A stretch of DNA of 64,000 nt from Hydractinia symbiolongicarpus (GCF_029227915.1 NC_079880.1:13222001-13286000), one strand, 5' to 3'; shown: positions 10,345 through 22,407, numbered from the stretch's first letter. Numbers and translations: made by a program. Notes: generated by a model not told the origin, from the letters alone.

Positions 10345-10602
10345 TTAACCATTTCCGCAATGCCGCTGAATTTTTAAACCAGAGCACACACGTCGCACGT
10401 GCCATCTACAAATGATATGACATCTCCACCAGAAGCAATACCTTTTACATATCTTAACTTTTTTATATCGACACCGTTGCGGGGGTTTTGAAGTTCTTCG
10501 TCGGGCCATCATTCTTCGTGTTCTACTCGACGATTGAACTTCTTCAAATTACGAGAATATTAACAGAAAACATAGGACTGTAACAAAAAGAAATTTTTTC
10601 AT
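10345..10602 (-). pseudogene. Cationic six-cysteine peptide paralogue with premature stop
   Basis: The minus strand from ATG 10602-10600 to TAA 10347-10345 is one frame of 86 codons, interrupted only by a TAA at 10551-10549 directly after the signal peptide 'MKKFLFVTVLCFLLIFS'. Beyond it the frame continues with an Arg-rich stretch ('ARRRTSKPP') and a cationic domain 'CKRYCFWWRCHIICRW' then 'HVRRVCSG'. All six cysteines of the intact gene at 22408-22656 are kept in register, and DNA similarity extends over the mature region. The normal stop is also lost, adding 11 residues. One nonsense change would explain the break, so a recent pseudogene, an allele, or a sequencing error are all possible. 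It lies in opposite orientation 12 kb from its relatives. Confidence 0.7.
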
Positions 10603-10609
10603 CTTCTTC

Positions 10610-12640
10610 GTTCAATGTCGAAATTATCATTGCGTGTTTGTCAATTCTTTGGGTTGTAATTAATCATGCTTTGAAACTCGTAACTTAAAGTAGTAATTAC
10701 TCTTGTGGTCTTTTCTTACGCGAAATGACTTTGTTATTGAATTCTTTTAGGTATTTTGCAAATGGAAATTTCGTCGGTTGTAATTTCATACAAAACTAAT
10801 CTGTAGCCCGGGGATAAATTCACGGCTTCGACCGGCTTTTTATGTATCGTATTTGGTGTAACATGACTTTCATCTAATGCACAAACAGACAATATAAGGG
10901 TATTAGTAACATAGAGATAAAAAGATTTTACATTTCTGTCTGAAATTACGATTCAACTTTATTCATAGCCAAATGTAGATTACCACTTTGTAACACAGAA
11001 AGCGTGAATTGTGCCTTTAAGGAAATACTGACAATGTAGAAATACACGTTTTTTTATAAGAATATGATTTTAAGAATATCAAGCTGGTATGTCAGGTTAA
11101 GAAAATAAGACTATTGTTTAGAACAATACATAGCTCTCATAACTACACAAAATGGTGCTTGAATTAGAGTGCCTTTTTCATAAGGGGCCAGCAACAAAAA
11201 GCCTTTGTCCTACTTTGCGTAATTTTTTCATGAGTTCTTAACACCCAACTCCTATTCTTTTGGGAAAAAGAGGCCTAAGAATGACTTCCAAAATACACTT
11301 TATGAGGCTACTTCTATCTGATAAAAAGATATCCGTCACATTTTTTTTTATATTTATATATTACTTTTTATATATTTCTGAAGAATAGTTGTCGAAACGT
11401 GACAAAAGTTTATTGTTGCTTGCACAGAACAGTCAGGGTAAACTGATGATTAGTCTGTAACAGAACATATAGTTAGCCGATGCAGGATAATTATGCGCTC
11501 TGCACAGCATAATTAGCCCTTATAGGCTTCTTTGTGCTTTTCACTTTTACATGTTATTTACTAGAAATTAGAATTGCGTGTTGTTAAGTAATACGACATA
11601 CTGCTACAGTAAAATAATATCTTTTTTGCATAAACATTTGTTCCTTTTTACGTTTTAATTGAAGCACAACATAAACCAATTATATATATATAGATGGTTA
11701 TGGGGAGATCTATAACGAAATAAAGTATATAAAGGTAAGTGAAACACATATCTATCGTATAATTAGCTGTATGAGCGGCTAATTATACTGTACGCGGCGT
11801 ATATATAATTATTCCGCACCTAATTACCCTATTACTGCATAATCATCAGTCCTCCGTGAGTACCTAATGTGCTGAAAGAACTTTCCTGAACTCATCCATA
11901 GTATCACAAAATATTTTTTTAAGATTTGTTAGGATTGGGGAGAATTTTAAAATTTTTCAAATAATACCAATTAATTTATCACATGCAATTCTGTGTTTAC
12001 CCTTTTTTGTTTCAATTTGTTCAAATTAAAATTTTTAAATTCGGTATTCTTTAACTTTTTGGATTTCTCAAACAAAACTATAACCAAAACTATAATCAGT
12101 TTCTTCAAAATAAAAAATTGCAACTAGTCAGACTCTTAAAGAAGAAATTCAAATTTGAGAATTCTAATCAAAAAAGAATAATAAATAAACGATAAAACTT
12201 GTTGAATTCAATATTATCAATTTCGACAAAATAAAACCAGTAACGTCCACAGATTTTAAAGTCATAAAGAGGAAATCTGTTAAAAATATACAAATCAATG
12301 CCATGGAATGCATATAAGCGACAATGGCTAACAAATTTCTTAAAATAATTTTCAGGTTTATGCTGCTGACCTCATCAATAGTTTCTCTTCGTAAGTGGTT
12401 TTTTTCACGGGTTCATCGCGTAGAAACATGACGCTTGATCAAAATGATGTATATGATCATGTTCATTTAACGAACAGATAAGGAGATATATACATTTAAA
12501 AAATTTTCCCTCCAAATTACAATTTTTTTAAAAAAAATTCGTATACCCGTTGCCTTCATCGTATAGATCTTGAAAGTTGCAGAGATATTAAGGTTTAAAG
12601 ATTTATTGATGACGTCATCAACCTGGCCATTTAAAAGCAG
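10610..12640. other. No gene seen apart from a MITE-like repeat
   Basis: AT-rich sequence with no supported ORF. It contains the MITE-like repeat at 11442-11850 and the unassigned left flank of the ISL2EU-like element. Confidence 0.4.
11442..11850. mobile_element. MITE-like inverted repeat
   Basis: The ends are perfect 11-bp inverted repeats (actgatgatta at 11442-11452; taatcatcagt at 11840-11850). Similarity continues inward in subterminal blocks: 'cagcataattagcc' near 11507 matches the reverse complement of 'ggctaattatactg' near 11777. It is about 410 bp and has no coding capacity. No clear target duplication was seen. Confidence 0.45.
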
Positions 12641-12719
12641 ACACTCCTTTTCGCAAATAAATTAATCAATAAGCACGATAAATGAAAGCAAGGCTACTTT
12701 TGTATCAATGTAAACAAAC

Positions 12720-13271
12720 ATGGCCAAACAGGTTCAAAGTCAGGGTAAACAGTGTGCATCAATGCATTGTTTTTCCAGGGAATATTATTTATAGAGAGAG
12801 AATTCGTACTAGTATCAATTTTTTTTCATTTCCTATTAAAAATAATGCTGAAGGAAATCAATGGCGTAATTTGATAAAAAGGAGAAATAATAACGACGGT
12901 TTTAGAGTAACAAAACATACTAAAGTTTCTGAAAAGCATTTTGAGGAAAGATGTTTAAACAGACCTCCAGGTGGCGTAAAGACACGTTTAATAAGCGATG
13001 CAAAGCCAATTCTTCAGCAATTGAACAACTTCACTAAACACATTGTCACAATAAAATCTTTGTATAGACTTTCCCCAAGAAAAAAAGTGAAAACACCTGC
13101 TGTCTTAACGAAAAACACGAAAGTATTTCTATTTGTAAAGAGGATGTGGAGAGTGACGATGTAGTAAACGAGGAGCGATCTGCAAACATACTAGCTGGGG
13201 AAACTAAATTATTAAAAAGCGAAGTTGATAACCTTGAAAGGTTGCTAAAAAGAATAACAAGAAGTGAATAA
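12720..13271 (+). pseudogene. THAP-domain part of ISL2EU-like transposase
   Basis: A start at 12720 gives 'MAKQVQSQGKQCASMHCF', holding the C-x4-C pair of a THAP zinc finger. A frameshift near 12790 leads into 'TSINFFSFPI', 'NQWRNLIKRRN' and 'HTKVSEKHFEERCL', the rest of a THAP domain. The third zinc ligand, normally Cys in V-C-x-x-H-F, is Ser here. After a second frameshift near 13110 a Glu/Leu-rich coiled-coil segment ('LLKSEVDNLERLLKR') runs to a stop at 13269-13271. THAP domains bind DNA in transposases and host proteins. The lost ligand and frameshifts indicate a dead copy. Confidence 0.7.
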
Positions 13272-13925
13272 AATTTTAACATTTAAAATAAGTACAACAG
13301 AGATTCCCATAGTTGCTCACATAAAATCATGTGATCTTAACTCCTCTCATTATACTGGATTTCCAACATTAAATCGTTTATACACTGTATTCGAATTGAT
13401 TGATCCAGGTGTCAATGGAAAAAATGTTTTTTGTACCGGAATCAAGACAACAAAGAGACTGGAAGAGGGAGAAAACGTTCCTTGCCTCCTCTTTTTTGTT
13501 ATCTATTAACACTAATAAGACTAATAAGGCAGTGTTTCTCACCTAGCATTTTTGTTTGAAGTGAAAGAACCTACTGTTGGCACCACAGTGACAACCTGGA
13601 TTAATTCCTTATTTATTCAATTTGGAAGCATACCCATGTGACCATCTATGAATCAAGTGAAAGCAAATATGCCTAGTTCAATAAAAGAAAAATTCCCAAA
13701 TGTTAAATGCATTATTGATGGTGTAGAATTTAAAGTTGAAATACTGCAAGTGAGAGGATTCATGTGGAGCGTATGATTCAACGACTTAAGTGGCATCATA
13801 TTTTTAGTAAAGTATTTCCAATAACAATGATGGGCTCGTAAAATCAAGTCATTTCTGTATGTGCTATGCTGGCAAATTTTCCAGACTCAATTATTGCAAT
13901 AAGGAAAGAGACTGAATAAAACAAA
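13272..13925 (+). pseudogene. DDE_Tnp_4-type transposase catalytic part, deleted
   Basis: Downstream of the THAP part, broken frames give 'YTGFPTLNRLYTVFELIDPG', then near 13555 'FEVKEPTVGTTVTTWINSLF', and near 13670 'MPSSIKEKFPNVKCIIDGVE', which holds the first catalytic Asp of the DDE_Tnp_4 fold. Near 13755 it jumps to 'RIHVERMIQRLKWHH' and 'FSKVFPITMMGS', the region with the last catalytic Glu. The segment with the second Asp is deleted, and there are stops after IPM and MGS. This is the transposase half of the element whose nuclease gene is on the opposite strand. Confidence 0.7.
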
Positions 13926-13989
13926 ACATTTTTATTTTATATAGAAGCAATATTTACATGCACATTTTAACAAAATTTATGTTTGTACA

Positions 13990-15728
13990 TGTGTTGAAAT
14001 ATGTTTCTGATAAATTTCCGTGAGTAAAAAATTGAAGTAAAAATGAAGTAAATTTTCCCGTAACTTAAACCAGTGTTGTTCATCCTATCGATTTCTGTCG
14101 ATTACAATTCCTTTCTTGGTATACAAAATAAAATCGCACCAACTTTGCATGGTTAATTCAAGCTGCATCTGTACCTGGTCGTAATAGAAATGATTTTTGT
14201 GTTCTGGTTTGCTACAAGTTCTAAGCAAGATGTTTTAGATATGAAACAAATATAAACATTGTCCTTGTATTCCTCTTAGCATTTAATTTCTAGAAGACCA
14301 TAAGGATTGTCTTCTGTATGGTCGATTACTTTACCATCCGGAGTAGCACCAAGAACGTAGTTTGCGTAATCAATAACTAAACCAACCTGTTCAATTTGTA
14401 TGTTGTGATTTTGTGATTTCATATACTGCTCATATTTATTTAGTGCTATTGCCTCATAGCTTTTTCCAAAGTTTAACTTGTGTTGTAAAATTTTGTTTTT
14501 TGTTTGTTTTGAAGGTACGAGGTTTTAGCCAAAGTGTGAAATGCTTTGTCCGACTTACGGTTTTTGAGTTTTATTTGATCCTTTACAAAAGCTGTGAGTC
14601 TATATTTCCGGTATTCAAACCAGGCAGAATCAATTTCCTGTTGTACTGTTGTTGTATATGTTCTGCATCAGTTTGGTTTATAAATAACTGTTTAACAAAT
14701 TCTTTTTTGTCTGAAGATAAGTTCCCCATAAATTCAATCATTCTTGATTCACTCTTTCTTAACGTAAATGGTGGGTAAATATTAAATTCAGAATTGGTGT
14801 TTGCAGAAGTGTCAACCGTGCAGTATACTCTAAAGTCTGAAGGCACAAGTGGACAGTGATGAGATAATAATGAACCAAGTGACATTTCACCAAAAGATGT
14901 CAGAATTTTAGATTTGTCAATTCTGTCAACAACAGCTAGAGCTGGTATGGCTACACTCTCATTTTGCAAAGGAAGTAACATCTGGGGTAAGTGGTCAGAT
15001 TTTAATGTGCGGTTTGAAATTGAGCGTGACACGTAGAGGGTGCTTTTAATACTGTTGATTGGTTTTTTGTCTTTTTATTACTGTCTGTATCATCATCATC
15101 TTTCCTTTTCCGCGATTCTGGTGACTTAATATTTATTGATAAAATTGGGATTTTAACAACCCTGTCTCGACTTTGTGGAACAGACCACAAACGCTGTTGT
15201 GAAGTACATGCAACAGGTGTAGGAATCTCCTTTAGATTTTCTAACACCCATTTAGCCATAAGTTTTAAAAGAGCAAATACATGTGAGCATGTACAAGGCT
15301 TTCCTCCAACGCATTGACAATATGCAAAATATATGCATGGTTCTATATTAGGACCAATTGTAACCCACCGATCAATTTTCTTTAAACTTGCAGCACAAAC
15401 ACCTTTGATGTAAAATAAATTATCAGTTTGTTTAACATGGATGGAGTTAATATCCAGGTATTGTTTTTCTAAAAGCTGCTTTTTACGTTCAAAATGCTTT
15501 TTAACTAGGGTTGTGTTTTTACTGAGAGTTTTGTTAACCTTCTCATAAATTTTTTTTGTATGTTCAGATGTAAAAACTGGCATGTGTATGAGACATTTTG
15601 ACCAAGCAATCAAGCTGTTTAATTTCAACAAGTTTATGTTTTAAAATATCAGGTACATCATTAAGAGGAATTGGCGCCTTTTTAACTGGAACTACTAAAT
15701 TCTTTTTGAAGCTTTTAGCTTCTTCCAT
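13990..15728 (-). pseudogene. SWIM zinc finger / YqaJ-type nuclease protein
   Basis: The minus strand from ATG 15728 encodes 'MEEAKSFKKNLVVPVKKAPI', shifts frame near 15640, then runs through 'MPVFTSEHTKKIYEKV' to a SWIM zinc finger 'CQCVGGKPCTCSHVFALL' (about 15325-15271). After another frameshift comes a region ending near 14583, then the nuclease core: 'FGKSYEAIALNKYEQYM', 'VLGATPDGKVID' and 'GLLEIKC', the G-x-x-x-E, D and E-x-K motifs of YqaJ/lambda-exonuclease-like PD-(D/E)XK enzymes. A TAA at 14278-14276 directly follows EIKC. Homology resumes with 'FYYDQVQMQLELTMQSWCDF' to about 13990. It probably processes DNA during transposition in intact relatives; this copy is dead. Confidence 0.75.
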
Positions 15729-16221
15729 TTAAACCCCATTATTGGTCAATAAAATGTGGTCTGTTCCATTATCAAAATATCTGAGAACTCTAAAAATAGT
15801 AGAAATTACATTAACAAAATGACAGATTATCAAATAAAAACCCCTCTATATAAAAAAACTATTTAAAACTACATACCTTGTCCTAAGAAGTTTCATTGAT
15901 TCAAGTGATTTGAGAGACTCATTCAATTAAATGTTCAACCAGCCAACCAATTAAATGTTCACGTTTATACTCGGGAAGTTTATCAGGTCTATGTGAACAT
16001 AAGGATCTGCAATGTCGCATTCTTCCAGCTGTATAATTGAATAATCTAACTGTAGAAAAACTTATAAGTATCAGTGATGGTTCAGTGTTTTATCACAAGC
16101 TTTCTGTCTGGTATGGTTAGCTAGCTAAAGTTGGTTACATACCTTGTATAACTTTGTCATCAACTTGAAAATGCACTTCATCAGTATAAAATGCCCTTGA
16201 GATTTTTGTATCACAGTTCAT
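15729..16221 (-). pseudogene. Upstream exons of the SWIM/YqaJ transposon gene
   Basis: Three minus-strand exons fit splice rules. Exon A 16221-16143 starts 'MNCDTKISRAFYTDEV' and ends at a GTATGT donor. Exon B 16049-15877 follows 'ctacag', encodes 'RLFNYTAGRMRHCRSLCSHR' and 'EYKREHLIGWLVEHL', then shifts frame to 'SLKSLESMKLLRT' before another GTATGT donor. Exon C starts at 15789 after 'atttttag' with 'VLRYFDNGTDHILL' and reaches a TAA (15731-15729) immediately before, and in frame with, the ATG of the SWIM/YqaJ part. A single long protein broken by one nonsense codon and one frameshift is the simplest reading. No domain was recognised in these exons. Confidence 0.5.
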
Positions 16222-17158
16222 ACTAATCACAAAAAGTGCATGACAGCCTACGATAATGTTTTAAGGGATAACCTGCCTTACATGTCGCCATGAAAGTTCA
16301 GTTTGCCAGAAAATTATACAGGAATGGCCTCACTTTCAACTCCTGACCATGGGAATGACGCTTAATTTGCAAAAAGGAGTATTCGAGGATCCGCGCTGCC
16401 ATTGCCGGACAATGATCATTATCATCTTTAGCTATATAGAAGTTGAGGAAAAAGTTAAAGGATCAAAATCAACCAATCAGATCACAGCAATTAAAGTAAT
16501 TAACTGTTTTAAGGACGTAGATTGAAGCAATAAATTGATTAAAATCGTATTCTTTTAAAGGGTTTGCTTTCTATTACGCTTTTTGGCCGTCCTATTCTTA
16601 CCGACTCACTACACGGACATTTAACATCCTAAATTTTTCCCGGATTTATCTATTATATGAACCTATCAACTAGGTAATGGGCATTATATTTCAAGGATAA
16701 AATGCACCGAAATAAAAGAACCGTAGCAAGATTTTGCTTAATATTGGAGCAATCTTTTAGAAAGCGAGGTTTGCTTAACTTTTCAAAGAAAATATAAAAG
16801 TAATGTTTAGCAAGCAACGGTATCCAAAAATATTGTCGTTAAGCAAATTATACCTTTGGTATATTTTGCATTAAATGCAGTTCTTGTCTGCAAAGCATAT
16901 GTAAAAAATAGCAAAAGAAATATTTGAAACTGATATAATTTACTTTAATGATAACTTTCATTAAAATAAGCAGAAAACTTAAAGTGCTACATCCTTGGTC
17001 TTTGTATCTAAAGAAGAAAAAAAGTTCAATATTCGCTGCAGTTATTAATAGACTGCAACAAACAACAACAACAACAACACCTCCCACCTTGAAGCAAGTC
17101 TCAATTATAACATTTAAATGCGTGGCAACTGCCAAAAGGAGATACTTACAGTTCTTCA

Positions 17159-18189
17159 TTATCTTTGGCCGTTATCACCAAGCCACTCGTTAAGATCACG
17201 TAAGTCACGAACATCTGGATCTTTTACTTCATGTCCATAGCCTATAAATATTGATAGATGTATTTCAAGAATTTTGCTCCAACGGAGCATGTAACAATAA
17301 AATTGGAAATTAATTTCATTTCTTTTTTGTTTAGTAAATTATTCATAACTTTTCTTAATGATAGAAATGTAAATTAATTGAAAATAGTTTTCCGCATATT
17401 TTGTTACTTTTTTTCTAAACAATCCTATTTTTCTTGTAGCTGAATACTACAGTTACTTGCGTCCATATAAATGTTGTCCTCGCTATCCTAACATGGCGTG
17501 CAAATTAAAGAGATTTCTGGTGTATTCTTTCTGCTAAATTTTAAATGACTCACAAAAAACGTAGAAGAGCAATAAACCTCTTTATTTTTCTGCAGACTTT
17601 CTCACAAAGAAAAAGTAAGTCATGGTCTCCTTACAAACTCTTAATATAAAAGATTCACCAACCCGAATTGTCGATCAACTTGTGGTTAAACAACTCGTCT
17701 ACAACTTCTTGATAGTTATCTTGCAAAACTTTATCACGTGGTGCTGAGAAGAAAGTATTTTTTCTTAACTGATAAGTCTTACACATATCTAACAACAGCT
17801 AGTTGAATCATTCAGCTGCAATGCTAGCGTTATCCTGCTGCATGTCTATACTTTTCCAAAGTTTTAAGAGAAGGAGCCATAACACTCTAATTGACAACTC
17901 CACATGCACTGCGTAAAATGAAAACTTGAGCATGGAATATCAATGAAAAAATTGTCGTAAAGTAATTGAGGATGGCTGGCTTCAAGAAAGTGATGGAAAG
18001 TAACTTTTCACCGGTAAAATACTTTTAAAAGTTTTGATCCTTAATGCAAGCAGAAACAAAAATATTTGTGCACTTTGTGAGAATGACTAGTCAATATATT
18101 TTGATGGCTACAAAAGCAGTAAATAAAAACTTACCTGCGTATGCAAAAGTAAATAACACGAGCAGAAGTGAAATTCTTAACATATTCAT
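17159..18189 (-). CDS. Tiny secreted peptide, two exons
   Basis: Exon 1 (18189-18135) encodes a strong signal peptide, 'MNMLRISLLLVLFTFAYA', ending at a GTAAGT donor. Exon 2 (17241-17159) follows 'atttatag'. The split codon (G + GC) gives Gly and the frame continues 'YGHEVKDPDVRDLRDLNEWL' to a TAA, 45 residues in all. The mature part is short, acidic, and has one Trp and no Cys. It recalls a peptide hormone or small effector, but there is no dibasic cleavage site and no family match I know. A second GTAAGT soon after the stop may mark an intron in the 3' UTR. Unseen exons in the 893-bp intron cannot be excluded. Confidence 0.45.
17440..17537 (+). CDS. Possible terminal exon of a cysteine-containing peptide
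   Basis: After a good acceptor ('ttttcttgtag', ending 17439) one frame reads 'EYYSYLRPYKCCPRYPNMAC' and then continues to a Cys-stop (TAA 17535-17537), with four cysteines (CC...C...C) and several Lys/Arg. It would need an upstream exon ending in phase 1 with a signal peptide; none was found. It lies inside the intron of the minus-strand small peptide gene. Confidence 0.25.
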
Positions 18190-18199
18190 TTTTAACTTT

Positions 18200-21100
18200 A
18201 ACTAAAGAAACGTCTAAAGACATTTAAAGGAAAATATTAATGATTAGGAACATAACATCTCTAAATATTATTCTTGCTGTCTGTCTGTCTCTAAGTCAAT
18301 TAAAAAACCACAAATCGAGAACGCCGTATCGCACCTACAAGCGTAAACCCCTACCCAAGTAAATTTCATTATTTCAAGCTAGAAGCCAGGCAAGGATGCA
18401 TTGATTTTCCGGGGGAAACAACTAATTGCTGCAAATTACTTTTATTAGTATGACTACGAACAACTACTGACTTCTTTGTTATCTGCCTCTTTCCCTTGCA
18501 TTTTTAGATGTGTCTTGTAACGTCCTTTCCTTATCGAAAGCTAAATATTACAGATAACGATACTGAAAGAAGAGGACTGGAAAATCTTCTTAGTTCTAGT
18601 TTAGTAATACAACCAAAGTTTTTCCACAGATTCTATTTTTTTCTTTTTGCAATTTCTCTAAAATCGTCAACTTTGGCAACAAGAATAAAAACAACAACTT
18701 TTTTTTCTTTGTCGAAGCACTTAACGATGCTTACAATTAAGAACGAGTTTGTATTCAAAAAATTGATGAAAGAAATTATTTTGATAAGTAATACAAATAT
18801 TTGTACTTAGAATCTGAATTGTTCTTTAATAACAAAAATAATAAATCACAGTTGTGTGGATGTTATGATAAAGAATTTAAGAATGCAAAGCAACGTCTGA
18901 AATATATAGAAATATATATATAGGAATGGTTTTAAGTTTTTGCGCCGTAGGAAAATACACTCGAAAAAGGAGTGGCAGGGGAGGGCGGAGAAAGGAAGAG
19001 CAGGAGTGGTAACGAGCCTTAAAACAGCTAAAACCAGTACAACATTCAAGATAATTGCACGTTCATTGCATGTAAAATTGTTCACATCTTTTCAATCAGA
19101 TATCTTAAAACGGACGATTAAGTTTTCACCGTCCGTTATGCTTGTAGGTTCCGCTTTTTTTCAAAAGTCTTTAAAATCTATATTAGGAGGATCTCACTTC
19201 ATACACACTGAATAAATCGCTGTCTTTTTTATTTGCAGCTAGTAAAGTCATAAGTTAATAAATAGACAAGGAATCTTAGCACCTTTATCAGTCATGCTTA
19301 CCTCAAAACTTACCTAACACGGAAGTAAAGTCAAATCAATTCAACAACCATCTAAGGAACGGAAAGCTAAAAAACGTTTCCTTGTGATTATTCAACTTAT
19401 AGTTTGTTGTTTTGTGAGCATACGAAACAAGAATCTCTCGTAAAAACAAGGACGATAAACAGAAATTTTGGGACACAAGTCAATGAATGTCATTTTTTTA
19501 AAACGAAACATAATAACTTGGTGAAAGTACATAAAACTTATAAGTCGAAACTAGGCACAACTTTATAAATGACTTTCTGTATTTCATAACATAAACATTA
19601 TAACTTTGAACTTTTTGGCTAGACTTCTTTTTCTGCAACAAAACTACGAATAAATATCATAACCAAACCTAAATAGCATTGCAAAGACAATATGCTTGCG
19701 TCTTGTGCAAAACTTAGAATAAGAACTTTTTTACTTTCTCTTTTGAAAAAAATGTCTTGTTTATTAACCCAGCTTTCACTATCGCCAACACGCCGCCATT
19801 TTTTATATTTATGCCTTAATTATTTGCCTCTCCGTGGCCATATGTACTTTAATAAAAAACTCCCTAATATATTACTTTTATTTATCGTGTGTTTGTTCAT
19901 TAAGTAAGAAATAGCAAAGCAAAGTTTTGCACTCTTACTTTGCTTTGCAGTATGACTAAATAAGTTATCAAAGTAAGGAAACTGTGAAAACGGTAATGCA
20001 TCCTTAAAAAAACCAACTACCAAGGTTGTAACTTGTCACAACTAATTTACGATTAATGCAACTAATTTAAATATTTTTTTTAATCTTTGGTTGACCTGTT
20101 GATCATATTTCCTGTTTATCCAGAATGCGTGAATTAAACCTAACCGTTTTCATAAGTTTTGTACTTTTCGGCATATTTGAAAACAGCTACATGTACTAAA
20201 TATTTCTTGCAGATCGTAAAGCAACATTTTTGCTATAGAGATCAAACAAGAAAGACATTTGTCTTAAACATCTACATACTGATTTTAGCACTTTTTTTGC
20301 CGTTTTCCCTAACCATATCTAATGCCAATTAGTTTAACTTAATAGTACGATGGTCAAAACTATGCGCGAAATAACAATACCCTAATTTGCAACGCAGGGA
20401 CAAAAATCTACTGATTGGAATATTCGCGAGGCGGCAGAGCCTTGCCAAGTAGCTGGGTAGCTACGAGTATTTACCCTGTTTTGTTTATATTTTATTCAGT
20501 TTGATACATGTGCTTCTAATCCTAACGGTATTATTTCCTTTTGCGTTATATTCCACCTTATCTAATGCCAATTATTATAACTTTTTTAATAGTACCATTT
20601 ATAATGTCATTTGTTAAACTATTCTATCAGCTACAAAAATATTTTTTTCCCATGCGTTTCTGCCTTCCTTCTTCCAGCAGGCTCCCGTGCAGTCGTACCG
20701 TGCCAAATATATAAAGACAGTGAATGAAAACAATACAGCCTTTGATTACAATATTATTCCCTGCTCATATTAATACATTCCTGTGTGAGCCTAGTTCAAT
20801 GCGAGGTATTTTTATGCGAGAAGTTAAGTAGGCTTTTGTCAACCAAACAAATTTTTATGATGCGATTAATGAAAATTTACCAAATTGGGACGCAACGAGT
20901 TACGCAAAGAGGACATACAGGAAAGAAAATTTGTCTTAAACATCTACATACTGATTTTAGTTCTTACTTACTAAGTGTGCATCTGTATTACAGAGAAAAA
21001 CTATTTAATTGCCGTCTTGTTAATGAATTAAACGTGAGACTAAGCTGTTTCGAAAGTTAATAAAATATATTTATTTCAAAGAAATATTTCTTTTGGGTCT

Positions 21101-21490
21101 GCTTAAGTTTTGTGTTTCTGTACTGAAATAAGTTTTGCGAATTTATTGAGTAAGGACGATCTAATTTTTTTATATGTTTGGTCGCAAAGGCATATAGATT
21201 CTTTTATCGTCAATCTTGTCATTGCACGAGCAAGACAAAATAGCATTTCTTACTACTATTAAAAAATGAATATCATTTCATGTGTAAAGTTGATGCGTGC
21301 TTTCTCTTTCTCTTTGCGTAGGTTCCATACTTTAAAACAATGGCTGCCGCTCTCGTGTCATTCCCCTTGTTTCGTGTTTCCGTGTATGATAAGTGTTTTG
21401 CCATAGTCATTTTACCAAAGCAATAATTAAAAGTACTATTGCTTAGTCAGCATTGATAGTTCCACTATACATCAAACTGCAAATATTGTA
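18200..21490. other. No gene seen; short direct repeats
   Basis: No supported ORF. Two short direct repeats are visible: 'ttgtcttaaacatctacata' at about 20260 and 20930, and 'tatctaatgccaatta' at about 20316 and 20559. The 91-codon frame at 18940-19215 is Lys/Arg-rich but has no start context, domain or splice support. Confidence 0.45.
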
Positions 21491-21544
21491 AAAAAAGGTA
21501 GGTATATATTTTTATGCCATCTGTTTCAAACATGCAAAATGCTA

Positions 21545-21772
21545 ATTTAAAAGACGAAGAACCTATGGTTGGTGTTGATATTAATATCACAGCTCAAATG
21601 CAGTGATGGAAGTTGGAGAAGAGGGATCTTCCGAAGAAGGAGCTCATGCAGAAAAAAATTTCGAGTTACGAGTACCGTAAACGATGCGGATATAAACGAT
21701 TTTAGAAGGTGCTGAAGATGTTGCGGTTGGTGGGGATGTCGTAACATTTGTAAATGGCACGTCCAAAGAGTG
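21545..21772 (+). pseudogene. Broken copy of the cationic six-cysteine peptide gene
   Basis: This aligns along its length with 22408-22656. The start codon and about 17 bases of the signal peptide region are deleted ('aagacgaagaacctatggtt' against 'atgaggaaccttttgttggt'). An extra T ('cgattttagaagg' for 'cgatttagaagg') puts a TAG in the frame at the start of the mature domain. The downstream 'gttggtggggatgtcgtaac' to 'tgtgctctggctga' region is still nearly identical, so the loss is fairly recent. Confidence 0.75.
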
Positions 21773-22407
21773 TGCTCTGGCTGAAAATTAAAGTATGGAA
21801 GACTTGTGAAGTTGCTGTAGTGAAAATATCAATGGTAGATCTTGATTTGCCATTAGGAAATATATTTTATATTTTTAACTGTGTTTTTCTATTACGCAAA
21901 TGTAATGTAAGGTCATCAAAATGTCTAATGTTATTCATTGCTTTGAATACCACAACAGCTGCGCAAAGGAAAAGTAGGAAGTTATAGTTATAGTACTATC
22001 AAATATTTTAGTATTATCAATAGAAACCAAGTTAAATACTATAATCTTAACATTAAATGATTTTTAAAGACAATTATTTTAGTTTCCATTGGTATAACAT
22101 TTGAGATTTAATCACGCATTAGTAATTAACTGTGTTTTTGTCATGTTAAAACCAGAGTTTAGTTTTCAGAGTAATGAGCTATCTGGCCTGTATACAAAAT
22201 ATTGACAATATTGGCAAGTGAGTCAATGCTTCATTGTTTTAATTTAGCTTTCTTTGAGAAGAATATTGAATAACATCAACAGGTAATTAATTATATATAG
22301 ATATATATTTTTATGCCGTCTGTTTTAAACATATGAGAATTGCGTCCACAGATGATCATACCTGTGTCCACATATGAACAAAAGAAGGTTTCATTTAGAT
22401 TTAAAAT

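Larger units (their letters stand above)
12640..16400. mobile_element. ISL2EU-like DNA transposon remnant
   Basis: A plus-strand THAP plus DDE_Tnp_4-type transposase remnant (12720-13925) faces a minus-strand gene with a SWIM zinc finger and a YqaJ-type nuclease (16221-13990). From memory, this pairing of a THAP/DDE transposase and a YqaJ protein is the mark of the ISL2EU superfamily. The outer limits are approximate; a weak inverted similarity, 'actccttttcgcaaat' near 12642 against 'atttgcaaaaaggagt' near 16366, may be part of the terminal repeats. Both genes carry stops and frameshifts. Confidence 0.65.

Noticed and set aside
16848-17193. Overlapping plus and minus frames of 81 and 103 codons
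   Set aside because: Both include a (CAA)n/(TTG)n microsatellite near 17060 and have no start, domain or splice support.
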